Positions 42,560 to 53,305 of a stretch of DNA of 64,000 nucleotides are shown in pieces. A program made the translations under genes and the position numbers. The notes below the pieces were generated by a model. It did no database searches. It had not been told where the DNA came from and saw nothing but the letters and a program-made list of their open reading frames with translations. Source of the DNA: Lunularia cruciata (Eukaryota; Streptophyta; Marchantiopsida; Lunulariales; Lunulariaceae); assembly GCA_948567375.1 (NCBI GenBank), contig OX419762.1:21964608-22028607 (forward strand), given 5' to 3'. Position 1 is the stretch's first letter; every line of letters starts with the position of its first letter.

Positions 42560-43970
42560 CCCATCTACATCATGGTTCACCACTCTAGGTCTGTGAATAA
42601 CCATGAAATCATACTCCTATAAAATCAGAGCCCATCGTGCAAGCTTCCCTGGAAGCTTGTTGGACTCCATCAACCACTTCAACGGTTGATGATCAATGAT
42701 GAGAATGAAGAGGTTACCAAATAGGTATCATCAGAAATGTGCTATTGCCCAAACTACTACCAAGCACTCTCTCTCATATGAACTATACTTTGCCTCTGCT
42801 GAATTGTTGGAGTGACTAGCATAGGCCACCACAAACTCCTTCTCCTCATCATCATGCTGGGTGGCACTACTCCAAGCCCCAACATACTCCAATCAATATG
42901 AACTTGAAATGGTCATCCTTTGATCGGTCTCTTCAAAATAGGAGTAGATGTCAACCTCTCCTTCAGCTCTACAAAAGCTCACTCTTGCTCATCTTCCCAA
43001 CACCACTCTTGTGTAAGCTTGGTCAACTTCATCAAGGCCTTGGCAATGGCACTAAATCCTCTAACGTAGCGGCAATAGAAGTTTGCCAACCCAAGGAATG
43101 CTCACACTCTGCTCACATCCGTAGGCCAAGGAATACGTGCAATAGCCTCCACCTTGGTCTGTTGAACACCAAGTCTCCCAAGGTAGATAGTGTGACCTAA
43201 ATACTCAACGTGCTCATGGAAGAACCTACACTTCCTGGGATGTAATTTGAGTCCATGAGATCTTAACCTCTCAAACACCTCCAACAACTATTTGTCATGC
43301 TCCTCCACCGTAGTGCTATAGACCAAAATGTCATCAATATAGCACCAAGCAAAATCCAATCCAGCTAGGATCCTATCCATGATCCGCTGGAACTCAACAA
43401 GAGTATTCTTTAACCCAAATGGTAAGAACCTCCATTGATATAACACATCCTTTCAATAGCCCAAAATGTTGTCTTGGACTTATCCTCCTTGATTGGCAAC
43501 TGATGATATCTCACTCAAAGATCAAAAGTACTGAAGTCCTTTGCATGCCCAATCGTATCAAAAATCTCCTCCGGTGTAGGTATGGCATACCAATCAGCCC
43601 AAGTCTATTGATTGATAGGACGGTAATCTCCACACATCCGCCTATCTGTGTAGTTGCCATGCATATCCTTCTTGGCTGGTATCACTGTAGTTGATGCATA
43701 CTCTCTATATGAGATCTCCACCAAATGAGCCTCAAAAAGGTCTCTACTCCGACTTTGAATCAATGTCCTCTCCATATCACTATAGCAATAAGGATGTCAA
43801 AAAATTGGTGTATCGCTAGTCAGCTCAATCCGTATACCAGGTCCCTTCAGAGCACCCAAATTCTTCATATTAAAGGCAAAACAACTAGTGTAGCTCCTCA
43901 AGAACTCCCAAACTCCCCGTCTTTCCTCTCTAGTAAGCTTGGGTCCAAGATCTGGTTCCCAATTATCCTC
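42560..43970 (-). pseudogene. Reverse transcriptase and RNase H of X
   Basis: On the minus strand, LTREERRGVWEFL (from about 43,940) is the usual pre-RT segment. RT follows: TTVIPAKKDMHGNY, RMCGDYRPIN, FSTFDLXVRYHQLPI, then the intact catalytic YIDD at 43,330-43,341, then LHPRKCRFFHEHVEYLGH. The connection region (LGLANFYRRYVRGFS-like, around 43,050-43,090) leads to RNase H near 42,900 (VHIDWS, where the family has a catalytic Asp in TDAS). Several frame changes and stops are present. RNase H beyond about 42,800 is badly decayed. Domain order and motifs place it in Ty3/gypsy. Confidence 0.75.
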
Positions 43971-44344
43971 TGTAATTGTAGTAGGAGTGGAAGATGTACT
44001 CACTGGCTGGTACACTGGGCCCTTGGGAGCAATAGTGTGATGCCCCCGACCACTAGAGGTCCCAACCTTTGTGTGAAAAACTCCTTCCACTTTGGCTGCA
44101 AGCTCCACACATCCTCTAGCTGCATCCTCAATGGACCAAGGGTGTAATCCAAGTAGCCCATGCTCACTTGGATGGAATCCAAGTAGACCACTCTCCCTAG
44201 TAGCTACTGGCTGTGTCCCAAGAATACCATGTCCACTCGGTCCATCACCCCCCCAACATGTGCTTGAATTGTCTCGATAGGCACAAGGCTCACAAGTGTC
44301 CAAGTGGTGATGCCTATCAAGTGCAGCCTATGCTACTCTGCCAA

Positions 44345-44592
44345 GCCAAGGCTCACAATCCAAGTCAAACAGTTTAGGTCCATAGCTTGACCTAATACTT
44401 GATGCTTGGATGCCTCTGACATTGCTGGAACATTAGTAATACCAGTGCAAAAATCCATCGCCCGCTCTCTCTCATCGGCGATGAGCTCCACCAATTGCTA
44501 TAACTTTGAGTCCCAAACAAGTCCAGGTCCTCCTTCTCAAAAATCATGAGAGCCTAGGAAACTCATAAGTGTGGGAAAAGCGGCTCTAGGTT
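44345..44592 (-). pseudogene. DNA methyltransferase-like domain of X, C-terminal part
   Basis: This continues the domain that element 2 splits. The minus strand reads PRAAFPTLMSFLGS just after the break, then ELIADERERAMDF, then MSEASKHQVLGQAMDLNC ending near 44,360. In cytosine-5 methyltransferases of the DNMT3/DRM type the target-recognition region is followed by motif IX, an ERxxxMGFP-like segment (here ERAMDFCTG), and then motif X, in which the chain folds back on the cofactor pocket (here LGQAMDLNC). The assignment rests on this order and on continuity with the N-terminal part at 52,404-53,125. At least two stops are present. The pre-RT linker begins after it. Confidence 0.6.
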
Positions 44593-44596
44593 GTCC

Positions 44597-45286
44597 TGTA
44601 ACACCCATTTGTGCATGTGTGTGGTATTGTGATATTTAGCTTGGTATTACAAGTACTTAAGAGATATTATTTATATAGAGATAAAGGATGGTTCTATATT
44701 AGTCATGGTTAGCTAAAGTTAGTCATAGCTAAGATAGAGGGGACCTTACTTTAGAGGAAGTAGAAAAGATGAGCACCACTATTTTGGACTTTAGTGTGTT
44801 GACTTGGTATTATTCCTAGGTGTTTGGCTTTGAGGAAAGAGTTGAGAATTCTTAGGCCCGCAAGCCTTTTTGTTTTGGATTCTTCTTTAGTCCAAGAATA
44901 GCCCATGTGAAGGAATCCTTGACTTAGTGGTTGGGTCAAGATAAGACCACATGCTTAGGGGAATATACCCATGTGAATGGATATTCCTTTCTACTTTTTG
45001 ACTTTACTTGACTTTTAGTCTAGTAACTTGAGTTACTACGGTAATTAGTAACTTTGGTACGTCACTATTTCACAAGTATATAAACAAGGGGTGAGGAGGT
45101 ACTCATCATCCTTTCATTTGCAACTATCTCTCTCATTGAGTTCTCTAGTGAGCAATGTCTTGAGTCTTGGAGTGTTAGCCTTGGAGGAGTATGATGGAGT
45201 TGGGATTCCTTGCCTTCTTAGTCCATGATGCACTACCATAATAGCCACCAGAGGTTCATCCTGAGTGAGAGACAGGCCGGCTCACA
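44597..45286 (+). repeat. 5' LTR of element 2
   Basis: Starts TGTAACACCCATTTGTGCAT and ends GGCCGGCTCACA. Roughly 97% like the 3' LTR by a rough count by eye. A TATA candidate, GTATATAAAC, lies at about 45,076-45,085, followed by the conserved downstream text TCATCATCCTTTCATTTGC. Confidence 0.92.
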
Positions 45287-45290
45287 TTTT

Positions 45291-45308
45291 TGGTTCCGTT
45301 GCCGAGAC
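45291..45308 (+). promoter_or_regulatory. Primer binding site of element 2 (tRNA-Asp-like)
   Basis: TGGTTCCGTTGCCGAGAC, four bases after the LTR. It matches the tRNA-Asp complement at 14 of the first 17 positions, including CCGTTGCCG. Element 1 has the same site with other point changes. Confidence 0.65.
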
Positions 45309-45960
45309 CTCTCTAGAAAGCAAGATAATGTTCCGCGTTCAATTCTACATTAGGCAGAAGTAGGCTATGAGAGCTCACTTGGAGAGAACATTAGGAGAGG
45401 AGAGGGCTGAACTTTTGTTAGAGAACCAAGATCCATTTGTATACCCTGTGGTTCATTATGATGTCTTTGAGGTGATTTTGTACATCTTGTACACATGAGA
45501 GGAATTGGAGAGATTGTGTGAGGTGGATTGCAGATTTTGGGGATCAAGGTGATTTTGGGCAAAATCTCAAGTTTGAGATCTGGACTTGAAATTTCTACAC
45601 ATGATAGCTTGGGTTATCTTTCAGTTAGCACACTTAAAATTATTGTGAGAGCTACTATGCGCACTAGGCTAGAATTTTTGAAAGTTGATAGGATAAAGTG
45701 CTCCCGCAACTACATGCTCTCTGGAAAATTGTACAAAGTCTGCCATTTCTTCAATTTTCATTGAATTGTCCTGAAAATTTCCAAGAAAATTGTACCTTTT
45801 GCCACAAAAATTAGAGAGAGATTGTTTTTGCACAAGGCGTTATGAGTTTTTGAAGTGAGGGGGGTGGTTTTTAGACCAAATCTGAAATTTGTGTGCTGAA
45901 TAGAAAGATGTCTAGGCCAAATGGCTCAATGAAAAGATCTGAAATTTTGCAGAGAGAGAC
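45309..45960 (+). other. Leader of element 2
   Basis: This region codes for a short conserved segment (MRAHLERTLGEERAELLLENQ at 45,367-45,430, then DPFVYP and HYDVFEV) that also appears open in element 1 at 23,850-23,987. The shared open reading suggests a small leader peptide or the N-terminus of a longer protein. The rest shows no motif. Confidence 0.4.
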
Positions 45961-45971
45961 ACCCTAGAGTT

Positions 45972-46605
45972 GTGATCAAGTGTGCCAAATTTCAGAGGAC
46001 TATGATATACTGGTTGGGAGATTTGAGTGACATTGTGAGGAAGGGTCAATTTTGCAGAGTGGAGATCTCATGCACGAGAAGTTTGAGATCAACAAAAAGC
46101 ATGTTTGAGTGTTTAGATTCATCTTGGGAACATGGAGGGTCATCAAGAGTGGAAATTGAGATTATGCAAGGTTCCCCAAGGGTTTGAGGTGATTGTAGGG
46201 GTGGATTTGAGGAAAAGAGAGTTTACAATAGAATTTGAAGAGAGTGTTGAGAGGATCTAGAAACCTACACCACTTGGAGGAAAGAGTGAGTCTAAGTGCT
46301 TTCTGTGTAGAGAGAAGGGACATAAGGCAAATTCATGTCTATTGACCTTTGAGAACAAGAGATTGAGGGAAAAGAGAGGCTTACTTGACTTGGGTTTGCA
46401 TGTTGGACCTTCTTCACCAAGATTGGGAGGGAGATGATCTAAGACCAAGGAGTTGTGTGAGGTTTGTGGAGTGGAAGGACTTCCAAAAGGACATGAGTGT
46501 AGTGGAGTAAAAGCACTTTTGGAAACTTTGGTGAAGTATCTTGGAGAGAGTCTTAGTACAGCTATAGAAATACTACCATCTTCATCAGCTAGTTCTCAAG
46601 ATTAG
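45972..46605 (+). pseudogene. Extra ORF upstream of gag in element 2 (zinc knuckle)
   Basis: WLGDLSDIVRKGQFCRVEIS and FECLDSSWEHGGSSRVEIE lead, after a frameshift at about 46,180, into GFEVIVGVDLRKREFTIEF, a stop, then KPTPLGGKSESKCFLCREK with a knuckle, CFLCREKGHKANSC, at 46,290-46,331. Next come LLDLGLHVGPSSPRLGG, a stop, and CEVCGVEGLPKGHEC. It ends in SASSQD before 46,605. This ORF is separate from gag, whose own knuckle lies 1.4 kb further on. The family thus carries two CCHC proteins, comparable in position to the extra ORF1 of Ogre-type elements. Confidence 0.6.
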
Positions 46606-46836
46606 TGATGGAGATAATCTTTCAACTTATGGATAAACTATCCTTGAAGTTAGATTAATATGCACTCTAGGATTTGACGTTGCTATAGAAATCTTGGAGC
46701 AACCTGAACCTTTTGTGTTCCCTAGAGTGGATTATTCTCAGATGGTGTTAGTCATGTATATACTCTATTAGTAATAGAGTGAGAGAAAAGAAAAGAAGAA
46801 AAAATTGAGAGAAAAGAAAGATAGTGAGGGGTTAAG

Positions 46837-47480
46837 ATGGTAAAACTTCCGGTTTTCTTTGGCAAGGATGGAGAAGATGTGGAGGCCTTTGTGAGAGATT
46901 TCAAGAGAGCTTGCATAGGAAACAATGAGAGGAGGAAGAATGAGTGGGCCTCATTATTACCAGATTTCTTTGAGGATGCAGCACTTACATGGTATGAGTC
47001 AGAATACCAAAAGAGAGATAGGAGAGATGTGGAAGAGGAGTCTTGGGAGACTTTGACTTCAGCACTCATTGAGAAATTTCTTCCTGATGAGAATTATGAG
47101 AGATTGATGAGTGAGGTTACATTTCTCAAGCAAGGAGATGGAGAGAAAGTGAGAGTCTATGTGGAAAGAGTAGAAAAGTTGGAGTCCAGATTTCGCATAG
47201 TGTTGAGGAAGGGTGGGGATGATGTGGAGACTACAATGATTGGCATAGGGGCCATGCTCACCAAGAATTTTGTGGGAGGGTTGAGACCACAAATTAGAAG
47301 CAAGGTGAGATATGAGAAACCTTCTTCCAAGGTTGAAGCTATCAAGATCGCAATTCGTATGGAGGAGAGTTTGGAAGGGGATGAGAGTGATTTGGTGGTG
47401 AAGGAGGTTGTGCATCCTCCTCAAGGCTACAAGTATGGTGGAACTTCTGATACTTTGGTGACAAGGGTTGCACCACCAAG
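46837..47480 (+). pseudogene. Gag of element 2
   Basis: ATG at 46,837 (MVKLPVFFGKDGEDVEAF) follows a purine-rich leader. The capsid domain includes WASLLPDFFEDAALTWYE, FLPDENYERLMSEVTF and YVERVEKLESRF, with EAIKIAIRMEESLEG near the end, typical of plant Ty3 gag. A one-base insertion in GCACCACCAAG at about 47,474 (element 1 has GCACCACAAG) shifts the frame; the rest, with the zinc knuckle CFGCGGRGHIQRNC (47,683-47,724), continues in the pol frame. Confidence 0.88.
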
Positions 47481-50400
47481 TAGTAGTTGCTCCAATTCTT
47501 GCACCTCCACCAAAAGATCCACTCCAAACCATCACAGAACAACTTGCGGATCTCAAGATCAATGTGGTGCAACTGTGGAAGAAGAGAGAGGTGGATCAGA
47601 ATGTAGGGAGAGGGCCTGGGAGTTATGGAAACTATCTATATAGAGGAGGCCAACCAGCCAACAATTTCATTGATAGAAATTGTTTTGGTTGTGGAGGAAG
47701 AGGCCATATCCAAAGGAATTGCCCAAATTCCACTTACCATGGAAGAAGGGGTTATGAGGGAGCCAATAGAGGGAAAGAGGGAGGTAGTGAAACCCAAGTG
47801 GCTCCTAATCCCAACAAAGGTAAGGGGATAACATCCATAGATGTGGTTGAGAGCAAGTATGAGAAGGGAGAGTGCTCAAACTCCAAGGGTCTTAATTTGG
47901 AGCTTTTGGCACAAGAGAAGAAGAGAGCTCGTTTTGCAGAGGATGTTCACTCTTCTCAAGGATTTACTTCAAGCAAGGATACTCCTATGTCTACTAGGAG
48001 CACTCACACCTCAACACCATCAACAACAAAGACTCCAAGGAAGAAGTTGGGGATGGAGGACTTCTTGATCTCAAAGCAACAATGGAACTACAATGTGTTG
48101 GAGGATGTTGGTAGTCACAAGGCTAACATCACAGTGGGCCAATTAATTGCTTTGAACCCTACCTTGAGAAAGGAGCTTAGAGGTGGTTTGAGTTCTACAA
48201 GGAGCAAGAAGAAGAAGAAGGCAAACGTTCCAGTATCAATGGGGGTGGTGGATGCCAAGCCAGCACCATGGGAGGCTTGTGAATATGCCTCCAAGATTGA
48301 TGTGAGAGTGAATGGTCACAACATCAAGGATGCATTGGTTGATGGGGGATTAGTAGTGAATGCCATGTCAGAAAGGTTGATGAAGAAGTTGGGTATGATA
48401 CCCTCAAGACCTTCAACATTTGTGGTGAGCATGGCAAACAAGCAACAAGTTCGACCAGTAGGGGTGATAGATAAAGTGGTAATTTCAGTTATGGGAGTTC
48501 AAAATCTCATGACTTCCCAAGTCTTGAAGGATTCAAGCTATGACTTACTTCTTGGGAGGCCATGGTTGAGAGCAGCACGCACAACTAATCGATGGCACAA
48601 AAGGTACTTGAGGATTGGGCCATCAAACCATAGAGTCACAGTTCCTGTGACTAACACCACCAACACTTCACATTCAGATACACCATCTTCTGATTATTGG
48701 GAATCAGATTTTGAAGAAGGAGCTTCAGGTGTGGACACAAGCATGGAGGAGGAGACTTCCACGGAGGAGGATGAATCTGAATCTGACTCAGATGTGTATC
48801 CCTTGTGTACTATGGATTTTGCACCTAAGCTAGAGGTTTTGAAGGACCCTGACAAATCACCATTGACACTTGAGGAGGTAGAGAGAAGGTTAGCTACCCT
48901 CAAGTATGGACCAAATGTTACCAAGGAGGAGAAGGTGAGATTTGAGGAGATTTTTTGCAAGTTCATCCATGTGTTTGCTTTTAGTTACAAGGATTTGAAG
49001 GAAGTCACCTTGGAGGAGCACAAGATAGAGGTGGAGTCACATGCAAGACCAATCCGCCAAAAGCAACAACGCATTAGCCCACTTATATCTTTGGTTGTGA
49101 AGGAGGAGATTGATAAGCTCAAGGAGGCTGGATTTATCTTTGAGGTGGAGAATTTAGAATGGGTGTCTCCAATTGTCATTGTCAAGAAAAAGAATGGCAA
49201 GCTTCGGGTATGTGTGGATTACAAGAAGCTCAATGCTGTTACCAAGAAGGACTACTACCCATTTCCATTCATTGATGAGATCTTGGAGGAGGTTGCAGGT
49301 CATGAGAGGTACAATTTTGGAGATGGTTATAGTGGATATAACCAAATCAAGATTGCACCAGAGCATCAACAACTCACCACATTCACCACACCTTGAGGAA
49401 CTTATGCTTTCAAGGTCATGCCTTTTGGGCTTTGCAATGCTCCAGCCACATTCCAACGGTTCATGAACAAGGTATTTGAACCTTTCATTGGGAAATTTGT
49501 GAGAGACTTCATTGATGACTTTTGTGTCTATGGGAGCAAGGAGGAGCACTTTGAGCACCTAATCAAAGTCTTGCAATGCTTGGATGAGGCAAATGCATCA
49601 CTCAACCCAAAGAAGTGCATTTTTGGATGTGAAGAAGGTCTACTTGTGGGGCACATCATCTCCAAGGATGGAATAGCAGTTGATCCTGAGAAGGTGAGGA
49701 AAATCTCAGACCTTCCATTCCCTTCAAGCTTGACAAAGTTACGCCAATTCTTGAAGATGGTTAGGTACTATAGGAGGTTCATCTTTTCATTTTCCAACAA
49801 GGCTTATGCATTGACCATCTACATGAAGAAGGGTGTAGATTACATGGTGATTTTGGAAGACAAGGAGGCTCTCAAAGCTTTTGAGGAGCTCAAGCAATCC
49901 CTTGTTATAGCTCCAATTCTTGCTAAACCTGATTGGAGTAAGCCTTTCATCCTCTACACTGATGCTTCTAATGTAGCTATAGGATGCACTCTTAGTCAAT
50001 TAGACCAAGATGGGCATGATCATCCAATAGCTTATGCTAGTAGGCAGATGGTTTCAGCAGAGAAGAACTACTCTGTCACGGAGAGAGAAGGGTTGGCAGT
50101 GATCTTTGGTCTCAAGAAGTTTAGACACTACTTGATTGGAAGGATAGCCACCATTGTCACGGATCACAAGGCTTTGAAGTACATCTTCAACAAGCCTAAT
50201 GTTGAAGGGAGACTAGCAAGATGAATGATACTCTTGTCTGAGTATGACTACACCATTAAGGATAGGCCAGGAAAGAAACATGCAAATGCTGATTTGTTAT
50301 CTAGAGCCTATGATCATGATGGAGATGAGCCAGTGGATGATTCCTTCCCGGATGAGGAGCTCATGACAATCTCAGTCACTCAAGAGGTTCCAATGGAGTA

Positions 50401-51395
50401 CAAGGAGATTGTGGACTTTGTGACAAGAGGTAACTATCTAGAAGGGATGCATGCTAGGGAGAGGAAGGCCCTTGTAGCAAGATCTAGACCTTACACAATG
50501 GTGGAGGATATTATTTTTCACCAAGGAGCAGATGGTCTACTTCAAAGAGCAGTGGGTAAGGAAAAGTCTATCCTACTCATAAAGGAGTTTCATGAAGGTT
50601 TAGTATGTGGAGGACACTTTGTAGGAAAGGTGACTGCTTTCAAGATTCTAGATGCAGGTTACTATTGGAGAGGGATTTTCAAGGATTGTCTTGATTATTG
50701 CAAAACTTGTCATGTTTGTCAAGCTTTTGCTAGTAAGTCTACATCCACTCCACCACTTAGATCAATTCCATTGCTAGGACCTTTTGAGAAGTGGGGAATT
50801 GATTTTGTAGGTCTTCTGAATAGAAACCCAAGGAACAATTGGTACATTGTGGTAGTTACTGATTACCTTACCAAGTGGGTTGAGGCTAGACCATTGAGGG
50901 ACAAGAATGAAGATGAAGTGGGTAGATTTCTTTATGAACGCATTATCACTAGGTTTGGATGCCCTTTGGAGTTGGTTTCTGATAGAGGAGGAGAGTTTAT
51001 GATGCATTACTACAGCCATGCTACGACATTTCTCTATCACATATAGAGTAACTACATCCTATAAGCCAAATTCCAATGGCTTGGCAGAGAGAATCAATCA
51101 GACCTTGTGCATGATGTTGGCCAAAGATGCAGAAATGGAGGGGGCTAAACATCATTGGGACAAGAGGATTCATGCAGTTTTGTGGGAGTATAGGACAACC
51201 ATGAAGACTTCCACTGGATATTCTCCATTTGAATTGGTGTATGCTATTGAGTCTACCTTACCTATTCACTTTGATCTTCCTACCTTCCAAAGCATTCAAA
51301 GGAGATTGAAGAAAGCACAAGGAGGTGATGCAGAGAAGTCAAGGAAGGAACAACTCATGGAGTTGGAAGAGGCAAGAGCAGTTGCTATGGTTTGA
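47468..51395 (+). pseudogene. Gag end and pol of element 2: protease, RT, RNase H, integrase
   Basis: One frame runs from the gag zinc knuckle through protease (DALVDGGLVVNAMSE at about 48,330; LLLGRPWL), RT (RVCVDYKKLNAV, YSGYNQIKIAPE, FGLCNAPATFQRFM, FIDDF at about 49,510-49,525), RNase H (LYTDASNVAIGCTL at 49,951-49,992, then HANADLLSRAYD) and integrase (FHEGLVCGGHFVGK, CKTCHVCQ, IDFVGLL, SDRGGEF). It carries TGA at 49,394-49,396 and 50,222-50,224, both at Trp positions. A 2-bp deletion near 51,003 shifts the frame; the rest of integrase (GLAERINQTL) is at 51,018-51,395. All catalytic acids of RT, RNase H and integrase are still present. Confidence 0.92.
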
Positions 51396-51662
51396 GTGGA
51401 GCAAGCCCAAAGGAAACAAAAGGAGAGCTATGACAAGAGGCAAGGCAAGAAGAAGGTGGATCATTTCAAAGAAGGTGATAGGGTAATGTTGTTTGATTTG
51501 ATTCGATTCAAGAGAGTGCAAAAGAAGTTTTTGCCTAAGTACTTTGGACCTTTCATAGTGGAGAAGGTGTGGGGCAATTACACCTATGATCTCAAGGAGT
51601 TGGGAGGAAGACACTTTGATAGGATTAACCATGATAAGTTGAAGATGTACCATAGAAGGTAG
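51396..51662 (+). pseudogene. Integrase C-terminal segment of element 2
   Basis: After a TGA replacing Gln (CAA in element 1) the frame continues as QAQRKQKESYDKRQGKKKV, FKEGDRVMLFDLIRFKR and FLPKYFGPFIVEKVW, a GPY/F-like module that binds DNA in the integrase. It ends in HDKLKMYHRR. No chromodomain or env-like ORF follows; the polypurine tract and LTR come within 50 bp. Confidence 0.8.
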
Positions 51663-51710
51663 AGAGACCTTCACTTTGAGGACAAAGTGAAAACTTAGTC
51701 TGGGGGTAAA

Positions 51711-52399
51711 TGTAACACCCATTTGTGCATGTGTGTGGTATTGTGATATTTAGCTTGGTATTACAAGTACTTAAGAGATATTATTTATATAGAGATAAAG
51801 GATGGTTCTATATTAGTCATGGTTAGCTAAAGTTAGTCATAGCTAAGATAGAGAGGACCTTACTTTAGAGGAAGTAGAAAAGATGAGCACCACTATTTTG
51901 GACTTTAGTGTGTTGACTTGGTATTATTCCTTGGTGTTTGGCTTTGAGGAAAGAGTTGAGAACTCTTGGGCTGCAAGCCTTTTTGTTTTGGATTCTTCTT
52001 TAGTCCAAGAATAGCCCATGTGGAGGAATCCTTGACTTAGTGGTTGGGTCAAGATAAGACCACATGCTTAGGGGAATATGTCCATGTGAATGGATATTCC
52101 TTTCTACTTTTTGACTTTACTTGACTTTTAGTCTAGTAACTTGAGTTACTACGGTAATTAGTAACTTTGGTACATAGCTATTTCACAAGTATATAAACAA
52201 GGGGTGAGGAGGTACTCATCATCCTTTCATTTGCAACTATCTCTCTCATTGAGTTCTCTAGTGAGTAATGTCTTGAGTCTTGGAGTGTTAGCTTTGGAGG
52301 AGTATGATGGAGTTGGGGTTCCTTGCCTTCTTAGTCCATGGTGCGCTACCATAATAGCCATAAGAGGTTCATCCTGAGTGAGAGACAGGCCGGCTCACA
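51711..52399 (+). repeat. 3' LTR of element 2
   Basis: Directly follows a purine tract, CTGGGGGTAAA (51,700-51,710). Ends GGCCGGCTCACA, then GTCC, then the interrupted methyltransferase sequence of X. Confidence 0.92.
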
Positions 52400-52403
52400 G
52401 TCC

Positions 52404-53125
52404 AACTAGGTTCACCACTGCCATAAGTGACCTATCAACCACTTTCATTGTCTGAGACTAACGCCCTACATCCAAGATGTCATCAACAAGGATGTGGTCA
52501 AGTCATTGAATCCCATCATATGCATGTTGTAAGACTTCTCTGGGTAAGAGGTTTGTCCACCAAAGATGAAGACGATGAGTATGTGATCCCACTCTGGCTG
52601 CATCTAACAATAAAATAGGTCCCATCCAAGAATGGACCTGATATGTACTCGCCACCAGTATGGTGCAAGAATCACCCATTAAATGAACGTTCTCCAAAAA
52701 GTAAGCTGGAGAAATGGACTGATGGACTTGGAGATATCATAGTATCCGTAACATCTCCCAAAACACACCAAAATGAGGATCTTGAAGACCCAAACCTTGG
52801 CCATCACACAATATGTCCCTAACATGGCCATCCAGAAATCACCAAGTGAATAGGCCTATGTCTCTCTTGATCATGCACCCCCAATAAGGAAATGTTTGCT
52901 AGTAGGGCCTTTTGGTAACCTTTGACTATTGACATTGGTAATAACTCAGGATACCGATAGGCCAAGTGTGCCACATGATATAAAGAGACTCACCTAGTAG
53001 TCTCATCTCTCTCCACATACAAGTACCTGTACTCGTATACCTGCTTGTAATACCGCAACTAGTCCCGTGCTAATCCCACTAAATAACTCCAATAGACATA
53101 TCTCCTTTGGATATTGCCAAGCAAT
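52404..53125 (-). pseudogene. DNA methyltransferase-like domain of X, N-terminal and catalytic part
   Basis: The minus strand from 53,115 shows motif I, the S-adenosylmethionine loop, as LLELFSGISTGLVAVL. After a frameshift comes motif II as YVERDETTR, then motif IV, the catalytic Pro-Cys, in LVISGWPC with the Cys codon at 52,822-52,824. Motif VI follows as FLENV at 52,686-52,700 and motif VIII as HRLHLWWTNLLP, the place of the HRARYFWGN block of DNMT3. The order I-II-IV-VI-VIII and these residues identify a cytosine-5 DNA methyltransferase. The codon after the catalytic Cys is TAG where enzymes have Gln, a C-to-T change. It is fused downstream of the element's protease, in the same direction. 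Dead in this copy. Closest family not determined. Confidence 0.75.
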
Positions 53126-53305
53126 GTGTGTGGTATCTAGAGGTGTCAAAGTAATTAACTTTGGAGGCTCATCCTCACACTCATTTCTTGATAGTACAAA
53201 GGCTCCACTCCAAGCTTGTTGCACCAACTGATCTGCATGCTGCTGCAATGCCTCCTTTGAACTCCACAATGGAACATCCAAGGTGGATAGAACAACCCCA
53301 CTCAT

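Larger units (their letters stand above)
44597..52399 (+). mobile_element. Element 2: Athila/Tat-like Ty3 retrotransposon, uninterrupted
   Basis: LTRs at 44,597-45,286 and 51,711-52,399 frame a 6.4-kb interior. A 4-bp duplication, GTCC, flanks it (44,593-44,596 and 52,400-52,403). It is inserted in the methyltransferase domain of X, in the opposite direction. Interior order is primer site, leader, extra zinc-knuckle ORF, gag, protease, RT, RNase H, integrase. It is the better-preserved member of the family: pol is one frame for about 3.5 kb apart from two Trp-to-stop changes, and gag has one single-base insertion. Confidence 0.93.

Noticed and set aside
42640-42659. 20-bp palindrome CAAGCTTCC-CT-GGAAGCTTG in X
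   Set aside because: Short, inside a decayed RNase H region, with no second copy or context to give it meaning.
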